From positions 1 to 5,009 of the forward strand of contig PWGF01000417.1 in NCBI GenBank assembly GCA_003554375.1: a stretch of DNA of 5,009 nucleotides, written 5' to 3'. The position numbers and the translations under genes were made by a program. The DNA is from Spirochaetaceae bacterium (GTDB taxonomy: Bacteria; Spirochaetota; Spirochaetia; DSM-27196; SKKC01). Below the pieces are notes generated by a model. It made no database searches and was not told the origin of the DNA. It saw nothing but the letters and a program-made list of their open reading frames with translations. Position 1 is the stretch's first letter. Every line of letters begins with the position of its first letter. Of the stretch, positions 1 to 5,009 are shown in pieces.

Positions 1-1
1 G

Positions 2-61
2 TCCGCGAGCGCCGGCACCGCGGGCGCCGGCCGTGCGAACACCGGGTCCGCGAGCGCCGGC
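2..61 (+). repeat. Four tandem 15-bp units (pentapeptide repeat xAxxG) at the left edge
   Basis: Four consecutive in-frame 15-bp units encode SASAG, TAGAG, RANTG and SASAG. Units 1 and 4 (tccgcgagcgccggc) are identical, unit 2 matches unit 1 at 13 of 15 bases and unit 3 at 9 of 15. The array probably continues to the left of the window. It would form a flexible Ala/Gly/Ser linker in the surface protein and argues that the gene starts upstream of GTG 71. Confidence 0.75.
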
Positions 62-3000
62 CAGGTCGCAGTGGCGATCAGCGAGCGGAAACTCTATACG
101 GCGGGGCCGGGTGGGCTCGCGGGGGTGAACGCGGCGCGCGGGGAAGCGTTCTTTACGCGTGCCGGTGCGCACCGCGCAATTGCGATTGCGGCGGGCATCC
201 TCTACGCCGCCGAGCCGGGCGGGCGGGTCTCCGCCTACGAAGGGCCTGCCAACGTGAAGCGCCCGGAGCTCGAGTACGAGCTCGACCCGGCGGCGCCCGG
301 CGGCGAGAGAGACTACTACGTGTGTGCGCCGACCCTTCGCGCCTCCGCCGAGGACCGGGAAACCGCCGCGTGGGTGGAGATCGAGGCGTACTCCTGGGAC
401 GCGGGAGGCGCAGCCGCCCATGACGGAGCGGCACGCCGCGAGGGTGGCGCGCCTGAAAAGGGCGAGGCCGGCAACGGCGGCGCGCCGGAGAATGGCGGGC
501 TGATACCGCAGGGCGCGCCCAACGACGGCGCCGCGGCGCCGTGGGGCACGTCCGATAACGGCGGGGCCGTACCGGAGGAAGCGGCCGGCAACGGCGGCGC
601 ACCGGAGAACGCGTGGGCGCTTGACGGCGGCCTTTCGCCGCAGGCGGGGGAGCGACCCGTGGAGCTTGCGGGCACCCTTGCCGACGGCCACTACACGCTG
701 GTGCTTGCCGCTCGCGACGAGCACGGTGCGCGCAGCGATCGAGTCTACCTCCCGGTCGCCGTCGATACCACGCCGCCTGCGCTCGATGTCGAGCGCGCCG
801 GGAGGCGCGGTGGCGAGGGGTGGTACGTGGAGCCGGTGCGCTTCACCGCACACGCCGCCGACGAGGTGAGCGGCGTCGAGCGGATCGAGTACCGGGTCAA
901 CGACGAGCGGTGGCGGCGCTACACCGGGCCGTTCGAGATCGGAGCGGACGGGATACACCGGGTTCGCTTCCGCGCCGTCGACCGGGCGGGGAACGTGGCC
1001 CTCGGCGATACGGAGACGGTCGCCGTCGACCGGACCGCACCGGGGGTGGAGCATAGCATCGAGCGCGCCTACGGCTTCGTGGCGGTCGCGCTTGCCGCCG
1101 GCGAAGGGGAGAGCGGGCTCGAGCGGATCGAGTACCGGACGGGAAGCGAGCGGCGGCGTTACACCGAGCCGATCGTGCTGCGCGAGCCTGGGCTCCACCG
1201 GATCGAAGCGCGCGCGGCCGACCGCGCAGGGAACATCTCGGCGTGGCGCACGTTCAGCGTCGAGGTGGGTGCGCCGGCCGCCGGCGATCTCATCTACGAC
1301 CTGCGCTTTGCCGTCGAGCGGCCGGGCCGGGGCATCGTAGAAGCGCAGCCGGGCGTGCGGGTGAGCGCTCCGGCGCGAAGCGGGGGCGCGCGGCTTGGCG
1401 CACTTCCGCCCTACCTTGCCGGGAGCGCCTATATCAGGCTCCACCGCGACGATGCGCGCGAGCGCGGGGCGGAGCTCGCGACGTTCTACGCGGCGGCGGA
1501 GATCGAGGTCTACCGTGCGCTCGCCGGGGAGGCCCCTGTGCCCGCGGGCTACGAGACGGTGGCCGGGAGCACGTCGGTTACTACCGGCGGCAGGCTCGCC
1601 GGCGGAGCCCGCATCGTGCGGCGCGCCTACGGCGAGGGTGAGCGGGTGACCGTAGCGGGGCCGGGAGCGGCCGAAGCGGGCGCTCCGCTTGCGCTCTTCG
1701 TGGCCCCGGCGGACGCCGCGTTCCTGCACTTGGTTTCGCCCGCTCCGGGCCGGGAGCTCACCGCCAACCGCGAGGTCCGCGTCCGCGCCGAAAGCGGTGT
1801 CCCGGCCGCCGCGCGGCACGAGCTCGCCTGGCGAGCGGCCGGCGACTCCTCGCGAGGGGCGGAGCTCGCCACCGACGGTGCGTGGCGGGAGATTGGAAGT
1901 GGGCTTGCGGGAATCTTCACCGCGCCGGTTCTGCCCGGCGGAGGCGGAGCGCCCGGCGGGCTCACGACGATCGAGATCCGCGCCCGCGCGTTCGACGCCG
2001 CGGGTGAGATGCTGGCCGAGCGGAGCCGCTACTTCGCGCTCCGCAACCACGCCGGGGCGCACCCGGTGACGCCGGGTCCGGGAACCGACGTGGAAGCCGG
2101 CGAGCCGTTTGCGCTCGAGCCGGCCCCGCGCACCGCAAGCGGCGAAGAGCTCGCCGCCGGCGACATCGCGGTCTTCCGCTACGCCGGCGACGCCCCGGAG
2201 GCGGAGATCGCCGCGGCACGCGGCCGCGCAGCCGCCCAAGTAGCCGCAGGCGACTCGGCGGAGGACGAGGGGCCGGCCGCGGCCGATCGGAATGGAGCGG
2301 CCGGGCAGCCGGAGGCGCCGGCGCGGAGTAAGCGCCAAGCCGCCGCAGCCGATGGGACGGACGGCGATACGGCCGCCCCGCCCGAGGCGCCTACGCGGAG
2401 TTACCGGGCCGAGGACCCGGCATGGCGCGGCCTCGCACCCGACGAGCTGGGAGCCATTGCGCCGGCCGCCGGGAGTGGGCCCGTCCTCATCGAGGTCCAC
2501 ACGCCGCAAGGAGACGGCGAGGAGTGCGTCGAGCTCCTCCGGTTTATCCCGGCCGAACGTTACCGTCCGGTGCTCTTCAGCGCGGCCGAGGCGAACGAAG
2601 GCCGGCCGGAAAACGCGCAGCCGGCGGACGTTGGGCCGGCGGACGCGCACCCGGGGGAAGCTGGGCCGGAGAACGTTGGGTCGGCCCGGCCCGCTGGAGG
2701 CCCGCCGGGGGCAGCCGACCGTGGCGGCTGGGACGGGCTAGGCGGCGGCCGTACGGACGCCGCAGCGGAGGGGGACGAGCCGCCCATTGCGCTCGTCGGC
2801 CCCGACGGCGGGTCGGTGGAGGCGCCGCCGGCGCTTGTCCGCGCGCTCGACGGTACGGAGCTCGCGGAGCGGCCCGACGGGCGTCGCTACGGGATGGGCT
2901 ACGGCTATGAAGCGGCGCTCGAGGCCGCGCGCCGTGCCGGGGAGCTTCCCGGCCACGACGCCGCGCCCGCAACCGGCGGGCAGGCGGCGGCACCTTCGGG

Positions 3001-3382
3001 CGGAGATGCGGAGGCGGACGACGAAAGTCGGCGCCCCGCGCTCGTCATGGCGGGCGAGGTCGCCTGGCGCTACCACAGCGGAAGCGCGCCGCATCTGGTG
3101 CGGGTACGCACCGCGCCGGTGGCGCACCAGGACGAGCATACCCTTCGCATCGGGGGAGAACGGATCGATCTTAGCGGAACGCTCCGCGAGGAGGCGTTCG
3201 AGGTGACGCTCGTGGTTGAGCCAAATGACGGCATTCTTGCCGTGCGGGGAACGACCGGGCTCGAGATCGAAGAGATCGAGGTTCTGCGGCTCGCCGAAGG
3301 GCAGAAGCCCGCCGGCGCCGAACGAGTGCGGACGCGCCCGGCCCCCGAAGCGGAGGCCGAGCGGTCACGGGGGAGGCGGTAG
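2..3382 (+). CDS. Multidomain OmpL47-type repeat surface protein, 5'-truncated by the window
   Basis: The reading frame is open from base 2 to the TAG at 3380-3382 (1126 codons). The first in-frame start codon is the GTG at 71, but nothing like a good ribosome binding site precedes it and no signal peptide follows it. The Ser/Ala/Gly repeat upstream continues in frame, so I read the gene as starting before the window. Two adjacent modules (764-1273) match the OmpL47-type pattern known from spirochaete envelope proteins. Flanking parts are beta-rich and of unknown family, separated by Ala/Gly/Pro/Glu-rich linkers. The segment at 1430-1663 ends with a pattern (Glu-Val-Tyr-Arg-Ala-Leu, Pro-Ala-Gly-Tyr, then Arg-Arg-Ala-Tyr-Gly-Glu-Gly-Glu) that resembles beta-sandwich segments seen after such modules; this is a weak match from memory. 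Only two cysteines are present and no catalytic motif is seen. The likely role is structural or binding, outside the cytoplasm (inference). The stop lies 262 bases before the preferred start of the next gene. Confidence 0.93.
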   Translation, partial: SASAGTAGAGRANTGSASAGQVAVAISERKLYTAGPGGLAGVNAARGEAFFTRAGAHRAIAIAAGILYAAEPGGRVSAYEGPANVKRPELEYELDPAAPGGERDYYVCAPTLRASAEDRETAAWVEIEAYSWDAGGAAAHDGAARREGGAPEKGEAGNGGAPENGGLIPQGAPNDGAAAPWGTSDNGGAVPEEAAGNGGAPENAWALDGGLSPQAGERPVELAGTLADGHYTLVLAARDEHGARSDRVYLPVAVDTTPPALDVERAGRRGGEGWYVEPVRFTAHAADEVSGVERIEYRVNDERWRRYTGPFEIGADGIHRVRFRAVDRAGNVALGDTETVAVDRTAPGVEHSIERAYGFVAVALAAGEGESGLERIEYRTGSERRRYTEPIVLREPGLHRIEARAADRAGNISAWRTFSVEVGAPAAGDLIYDLRFAVERPGRGIVEAQPGVRVSAPARSGGARLGALPPYLAGSAYIRLHRDDARERGAELATFYAAAEIEVYRALAGEAPVPAGYETVAGSTSVTTGGRLAGGARIVRRAYGEGERVTVAGPGAAEAGAPLALFVAPADAAFLHLVSPAPGRELTANREVRVRAESGVPAAARHELAWRAAGDSSRGAELATDGAWREIGSGLAGIFTAPVLPGGGGAPGGLTTIEIRARAFDAAGEMLAERSRYFALRNHAGAHPVTPGPGTDVEAGEPFALEPAPRTASGEELAAGDIAVFRYAGDAPEAEIAAARGRAAAQVAAGDSAEDEGPAAADRNGAAGQPEAPARSKRQAAAADGTDGDTAAPPEAPTRSYRAEDPAWRGLAPDELGAIAPAAGSGPVLIEVHTPQGDGEECVELLRFIPAERYRPVLFSAAEANEGRPENAQPADVGPADAHPGEAGPENVGSARPAGGPPGAADRGGWDGLGGGRTDAAAEGDEPPIALVGPDGGSVEAPPALVRALDGTELAERPDGRRYGMGYGYEAALEAARRAGELPGHDAAPATGGQAAAPSGGDAEADDESRRPALVMAGEVAWRYHSGSAPHLVRVRTAPVAHQDEHTLRIGGERIDLSGTLREEAFEVTLVVEPNDGILAVRGTTGLEIEEIEVLRLAEGQKPAGAERVRTRPAPEAEAERSRGRR
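311..763 (+). other. Degenerate OmpL47-like module split by a low-complexity insert
   Basis: The first half (311-400) reads Asp-Tyr-Tyr-Val-Cys-Ala-Pro-Thr-Leu followed by Ala-Glu-Asp and Glu-Ile-Glu-Ala-Tyr. This mirrors the aromatic-Val-x-Pro, Ala-x-Asp and Ile-Glu-Tyr positions of the two clear modules downstream. The second half (653-763) reads Ala-Asp-Gly-His-Tyr-Thr-Leu, then Ala-Arg-Asp-Glu-His-Gly-Ala, and ends in Asp-Thr-Thr-Pro-Pro. It corresponds to the Asp-Gly-x-His and Ala-x-Asp-x-x-Gly-Asn positions and the usual linker into the next module. The Ser-Gly-Val and Gly-Asn signatures are lost. The assignment rests on this alignment by eye and is tentative. Confidence 0.4.
401..652 (+). 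repeat. 84-codon low-complexity insert with duplicated GNGGAPEN motif
   Basis: This in-frame stretch is dominated by Gly, Ala, Pro, Glu and Asn and has no hydrophobic core pattern. Bases 466-492 and 583-609 differ at one position out of 27 (offset 117 bp, 39 codons). Weaker similarity extends left to 443 and 560, where GGAPEKGEAGN aligns with GGAVPEEAAGN. The stretch is therefore a partly decayed duplication of an 11-12 residue unit. It lies between the two halves of a degenerate OmpL47-like module and is probably a disordered loop. Confidence 0.7.
764..1027 (+). other. OmpL47-type module 1
   Basis: This 88-codon module starts with the Asp-Thr-Thr-Pro-Pro linker. It carries Trp-Tyr-Val-Glu-Pro-Val, Ala-Ala-Asp-Glu-Val-Ser-Gly-Val-Glu-Arg-Ile-Glu-Tyr-Arg, Tyr-Thr-Gly-Pro-Phe, Asp-Gly-Ile-His and Arg-Ala-Val-Asp-Arg-Ala-Gly-Asn. 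That order is the signature of OmpL47-type repeats, which are expected to be small beta-sandwich modules in exported proteins. Its repeat core is followed by the next module without a linker. Confidence 0.8.
1028..1273 (+). other. OmpL47-type module 2
   Basis: This module starts at Asp-Arg-Thr-Ala-Pro and repeats the signature: Glu-Ser-Gly-Leu-Glu-Arg-Ile-Glu-Tyr-Arg, Tyr-Thr-Glu-Pro-Ile, Pro-Gly-Leu-His-Arg-Ile and Arg-Ala-Ala-Asp-Arg-Ala-Gly-Asn-Ile. A 20-bp stretch at 1119-1138 is identical to 876-895 of module 1 (offset 243 bp, 81 codons), so the two modules probably arose by tandem duplication. The N-terminal strands are shorter than in module 1, and the Trp-Tyr-Val-x-Pro part is replaced by Ala-Tyr-Gly-Phe-Val-Ala-Val. 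Confidence 0.78.
2213..2408 (+). repeat. Low-complexity linker with duplicated PEAPxRS motif
   Basis: An Ala/Gly/Asp/Glu/Pro-rich stretch separates two more ordered beta-type segments (ending near Val-Phe-Arg-Tyr-Ala-Gly, resuming near Pro-Ala-Trp-Arg-Gly-Leu). The codons for PEAPARSK (2309-2332) and PEAPTRSY (2381-2404) match at about 19 of 24 bases with an offset of 72 bp (24 codons). It looks like a disordered linker that has grown by short in-frame duplication. The borders are approximate. Confidence 0.5.
2603..2677 (+). repeat. Five tandem 15-bp units (pentapeptide repeat xPxxx)
   Basis: Five consecutive in-frame units encode RPENA, QPADV, GPADA, HPGEA and GPENV. Units 1, 2, 3 and 5 match each other at about 11 of 15 bases, for example gggccggcggacgcg (unit 3) against gggccggagaacgtt (unit 5); unit 4 is more diverged. 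Pro is fixed at position 2, with Asp/Glu/Asn at positions 3-4. The array lies in a longer disordered-looking stretch (about 2591-2775) and would form an extended acidic Pro-rich linker. Confidence 0.8.
3056..3295 (+). other. C-terminal beta-rich segment of the surface protein
   Basis: About 80 codons alternate hydrophobic and polar residues in the manner of beta-strands: His-Leu-Val-Arg-Val-Arg, Thr-Leu-Arg-Ile-Gly-Gly-Glu-Arg-Ile-Asp-Leu, Phe-Glu-Val-Thr-Leu-Val-Val and Ile-Glu-Glu-Ile-Glu-Val-Leu. This is compatible with the last strands of a jelly-roll or carbohydrate-binding type fold, but I cannot name a family. It is followed by a Pro/Glu/Arg-rich basic tail (3296-3379) without a recognisable sorting signal. 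Confidence 0.4.
3369..3376 (+). promoter_or_regulatory. Possible ribosome binding site for an upstream start at ATG 3384
   Basis: The sequence gggggagg lies 7 bases before the ATG at 3384, inside the last codons of the first gene. It is a good Shine-Dalgarno match, but it also falls in a purine-rich Arg/Gly-coding stretch, so it may be coincidental. It matters because the ATG is in frame with the second gene. Confidence 0.35.
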
Positions 3383-3383
3383 C

Positions 3384-3443
3384 ATGGAACGAACGGCGCG
3401 GGAACGCACGACGATGGAACGGGCCATGACGGGACGGGCCACG
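3384..3443 (+). repeat. Four degenerate tandem 15-bp units after the first gene's stop
   Basis: The units are atggaacgaacggcg, cgggaacgcacgacg, atggaacgggccatg and acgggacgggccacg. Adjacent units match at 11, 9 and 12 of 15 bases. In the frame of the second gene they would read MERTA, RERTT, MERAM and TGRAT. A fifth unit (3444-3458) is only weakly similar. The period equals that of the two arrays inside the first gene, although the sequence is different. Confidence 0.6.
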
Positions 3444-3630
3444 GTGGATGGGGCGAAGAAGGGAACCGACGAGGGGAGCATGGGGAAGATGAAGGGGAAT
3501 GGGATGGGGCGAGAACGAACAGCAAGGCGGACGAAGGTGCCGGGCGTGCATGTGGGAGATTGGTCCTGCAAGAACTCGGCAAGAGGTAGTCTGGCTTCGG
3601 ACGGAAGTTGCTGGAAGGCGGATACGGGAC

Positions 3631-3639
3631 GGAGGGAGG
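3631..3639 (+). promoter_or_regulatory. Strong ribosome binding site deciding the GTG 3645 start
   Basis: The sequence ggagggagg is followed by five bases and then GTG at 3645. The match to the 16S rRNA tail and the spacing are both near ideal. It places the start directly before a Lys/Arg-rich n-region and hydrophobic core, which is where a signal peptide should sit. Confidence 0.75.
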
Positions 3640-3644
3640 CGACG

Positions 3645-3740
3645 GTGAAGCCGAAGCCGAAGCGGACAGGCGTGCGGCGTGCCGCCGCGGTGCTGCTTCT
3701 GTGTGTGTCGGGGGCGGTACCTGCCGGGTGGGCGCTTGGG
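3645..3740 (+). other. Signal peptide of the second exported protein
   Basis: Residues 1-12 form a basic n-region (Met-Lys-Pro-Lys-Pro-Lys-Arg-Thr-Gly-Val-Arg-Arg). Residues 13-28 form a hydrophobic core (Ala-Ala-Ala-Val-Leu-Leu-Leu-Cys-Val-Ser-Gly-Ala-Val). Possible signal peptidase I sites follow Ala27, Ala30 or Gly32; the feature end assumes Gly32. Cys20 is preceded by Leu-Leu-Leu, which is a poor lipobox because the -1 residue is usually Gly, Ala or Ser, and hydrophobic residues continue after it. Ordinary Sec export is preferred over lipoprotein processing. Confidence 0.75.
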
Positions 3741-5009
3741 CAGAACGAGCAGGAGTCGAGCGGCTCGCTTCATGCGGCGCTCGAGTACGCTGGGGGTGGA
3801 CGCGTACTCAAGGTCGATTTACCCGGCGAGGGGGTTGAGCGCGCGGGGGCGCGGGTCGACGGGCGGCTCGTCGGACTGGACGGAACCGGCGATCTCGCCG
3901 AGTACGGGCGGGGTGCCGACGAGCTGGTCGACGAGCTTGCGGCGATAGCCGGAGCGGGCGATCGGGCGCGCGCCGACCTCTTTGACCGAAGGCCGTTCGG
4001 CGATTACCGCGGGGCGCGGAGCTCGGACGGGGGAACCAACGAGGAGGCGGCCGCTCTCCCGCAAGTAGCGGGGCTGAGCGGTTTCACGGTACGGCTCGAC
4101 GGAGGCGGACCGCCGGACGTCATGCGACGCGAGGTGGAGCTGGTGCTCGTCGACGAAGACGGGAGCGCCGAGCTTGTGGCCTTCACGGTAGCCGCGGAGG
4201 CGTTTCCGGGCGAGTACGCACTTCTCTCCGAGCACGCGCCGGAGGCGCTGGAGAGCGAGGAAGCGTACGCACGCGCGGCTGTGCACCTAATCGCGGCGCT
4301 CGTCTCCGAGAGCGAGCAATCGGTGGTTGGGGATGCGGCCGGAGAGGTGCTGGGAATCGAGCTTGACTGGGCCCCCGGAGCCGCCTTCTCGGGGCTCGAC
4401 GCCAGCGAACGGCAAGCGCTTCGCGGGCTATTGCGAGAGCGGCTGAGCCGCGTGGTCGCGGTTGGCGGGGAAGACCGCGGCGGGGTTCGGCTGCCGGTGA
4501 GCGGTGCCGGTCCGGTAGGGACGGCGCTCCTCTCCGGCGGTGAGCGCGACCCGTACTTGGGGGCCTATCTTGCGCTCCTATACCGACTTGGCAAGCCGCT
4601 GCTCTCGGACGTGGTGGCGATGGTTTTCGCGCACGGGGCGTCCGGGCTTCCGGCGGAGTGGCTGGGCCGGGAGCACGAGAGCGACTGGAGCGACCGGGCG
4701 GAGGAAGCGACGCGGGAGCTGCTTGAGACGCAGCCCTACGACTACGAGCGGTACCGCCCGCTATCGGCGGCCGAAGGCCGTGCGCTGGCCGACGCGGCTT
4801 TGCGGTTCTACACCGGCGGAGTGGAGTACACGCCGTGGCGGGTGGAGGGTTCGGCGGCGGCGTCCGACGGCAGCCGGGAAATCGCCGGCTCGACGGCGCT
4901 GCGCGCGGTGCTCGAGGAGTGGGCGCGTCCGGGATCGGCCGAGTCCTCGCTGCGGGTGTGGAACTACGAGCGGGAATGGCTGCCGGTGCTGGTGGACGAG
5001 GAGGGCGAA
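3645..5009 (+). CDS. Unrecognised exported protein, 3'-truncated by the window
   Basis: An uninterrupted frame runs from GTG 3645 to the right edge (455 codons, no stop). It begins with a signal peptide, described separately. Beyond it I see a charged, Gly-rich stretch (about residues 38-160), a beta-type segment around residues 164-195 (Val-Glu-Leu-Val-Leu-Val-Asp-Glu-Asp-Gly), and helical segments near 205-221 and 246-265. A hydrophobic but charge-interrupted stretch lies near 304-332 (Tyr-Leu-Gly-Ala-Tyr-Leu-Ala-Leu-Leu-Tyr), and a Trp/Tyr-rich region follows 388. No known domain, metal site or catalytic triad was recognised. The only cysteine in the visible protein is Cys20 in the signal region. 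Codon use resembles the upstream gene (third positions mostly G or C). Same strand, close spacing and no visible terminator suggest co-transcription with the surface protein gene. The alternative start at ATG 3384 would add 87 residues before the signal peptide and is less likely. Confidence 0.88.
   Translation, partial: MKPKPKRTGVRRAAAVLLLCVSGAVPAGWALGQNEQESSGSLHAALEYAGGGRVLKVDLPGEGVERAGARVDGRLVGLDGTGDLAEYGRGADELVDELAAIAGAGDRARADLFDRRPFGDYRGARSSDGGTNEEAAALPQVAGLSGFTVRLDGGGPPDVMRREVELVLVDEDGSAELVAFTVAAEAFPGEYALLSEHAPEALESEEAYARAAVHLIAALVSESEQSVVGDAAGEVLGIELDWAPGAAFSGLDASERQALRGLLRERLSRVVAVGGEDRGGVRLPVSGAGPVGTALLSGGERDPYLGAYLALLYRLGKPLLSDVVAMVFAHGASGLPAEWLGREHESDWSDRAEEATRELLETQPYDYERYRPLSAAEGRALADAALRFYTGGVEYTPWRVEGSAAASDGSREIAGSTALRAVLEEWARPGSAESSLRVWNYEREWLPVLVDEEGE

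Larger units (their letters stand above)
3384..3644 (+). other. Purine-rich spacer, open in the frame of the downstream gene
   Basis: These 261 bases start one base after the stop of the first gene and contain no stop codon in the frame of the second gene (87 codons from ATG 3384). If translated, the peptide would be odd: rich in Arg, Gly, Thr, Lys and Met (six Met in the first 41 residues), with a single Leu and no Ile, Phe or Tyr. T is scarce on this strand, which makes stops unlikely by chance, so openness is weak evidence of coding. Bases 3551-3620 drop to about 57% G+C by hand count, suggesting an untranslated or regulatory part. I see no convincing hairpin terminator, and a TTGGTC (3560) / TAGTCT (3587) pair is spaced 21 bp, too far for a normal promoter. 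Confidence 0.55.

Noticed and set aside
71..73. GTG at 71 as the real start of the first gene
   Set aside because: There is no good ribosome binding site upstream and no signal peptide after it. The frame and a pentapeptide repeat continue to the left edge.
266..283. Perfect hairpin, gagctcg with a 4-base loop and cgagctc
   Set aside because: It lies inside the coding region at codons for Glu-Leu-Glu-Tyr-Glu-Leu, has no T run, and is explained by the repeated Glu-Leu codons.
3560..3592. TTGGTC and TAGTCT as a promoter for the second gene
   Set aside because: The spacer is 21 bp and both boxes are imperfect. The match is not better than chance in this stretch of lower G+C.
3645..3704. Twin-arginine or lipoprotein signal on the second protein
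   Set aside because: Arg-Arg is followed by Ala-Ala-Ala instead of the x-Phe-Leu-Lys pattern, and Cys20 has Leu at -1, so neither a Tat motif nor a proper lipobox is present.
3070..3773. Open frames on the minus strand across the end of the first gene and the spacer
   Set aside because: They read as Pro/Ser/Arg-rich peptides mirroring the purine-rich + strand, with no start signals or domain pattern. They are what a high-GC coding region produces by chance.
3608..3948. Short + strand open frames overlapping the start of the second gene
   Set aside because: They are in other frames than the long open frame with the signal peptide. They end within it and show Cys/Arg/Gly-rich composition typical of out-of-frame translation.
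3819..4286. 155-codon minus-strand open frame inside the second gene
   Set aside because: It lies fully opposite a much longer frame with a ribosome binding site and signal peptide, and shows no recognisable motif.

Overview
The window looks like chromosomal DNA from a very GC-rich bacterium (roughly 70% G+C by eye). It carries two co-directional genes on the + strand, and both run off an edge of the window. The best taxonomic hint is the first gene. It has tandem modules of the OmpL47 type (aromatic-Val-x-Pro, then Asp-x-x-Ser-Gly-Val/Leu-Glu-x-Ile-Glu-Tyr-Arg, then Asp/Pro-Gly-x-His-x-x-x-x-Arg-Ala-x-Asp-Arg-Ala-Gly-Asn). These modules are typical of spirochaete envelope proteins but also occur elsewhere, so a high-GC spirochaete or relative is a tentative reading.

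Bases 2-3382 hold the 3' part of a large multidomain surface-type protein. The frame is already open at the left edge, so the real start lies outside. Folded beta-rich modules alternate with Ala/Gly/Pro/Glu-rich low-complexity stretches. In order these are: a pentapeptide repeat at the left edge; a degenerate OmpL47-like module split by an 84-codon insert (401-652); two clear OmpL47-type modules (764-1273); further beta-rich segments of unknown family; two more low-complexity inserts (about 2213-2408 and 2591-2775, the latter with a five-unit pentapeptide array); and a C-terminal beta-rich segment with a basic tail. No enzyme motif is visible.

Bases 3383-3644 separate the two genes. This stretch is purine-rich and T-poor, starts with degenerate 15-bp repeats, contains a local G+C dip (about 57% over 3551-3620) and has no obvious terminator. 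It stays open in the frame of the second gene, so a start at ATG 3384 is possible, but a GTG at 3645 with a strong ribosome binding site and an immediate signal peptide fits better.

From 3645 to the right edge runs a second exported protein of at least 455 residues that I do not recognise. The two genes probably form an operon for a cell-envelope or secreted assembly, judged only from spacing, strand and export features. The most distinctive pattern is the recurrence of in-frame 15-bp (five-codon) tandem repeats at three places: 2-61, 2603-2677 and 3384-3443. I found no RNA genes, mobile elements, CRISPR arrays or recognised defence or biosynthetic systems.
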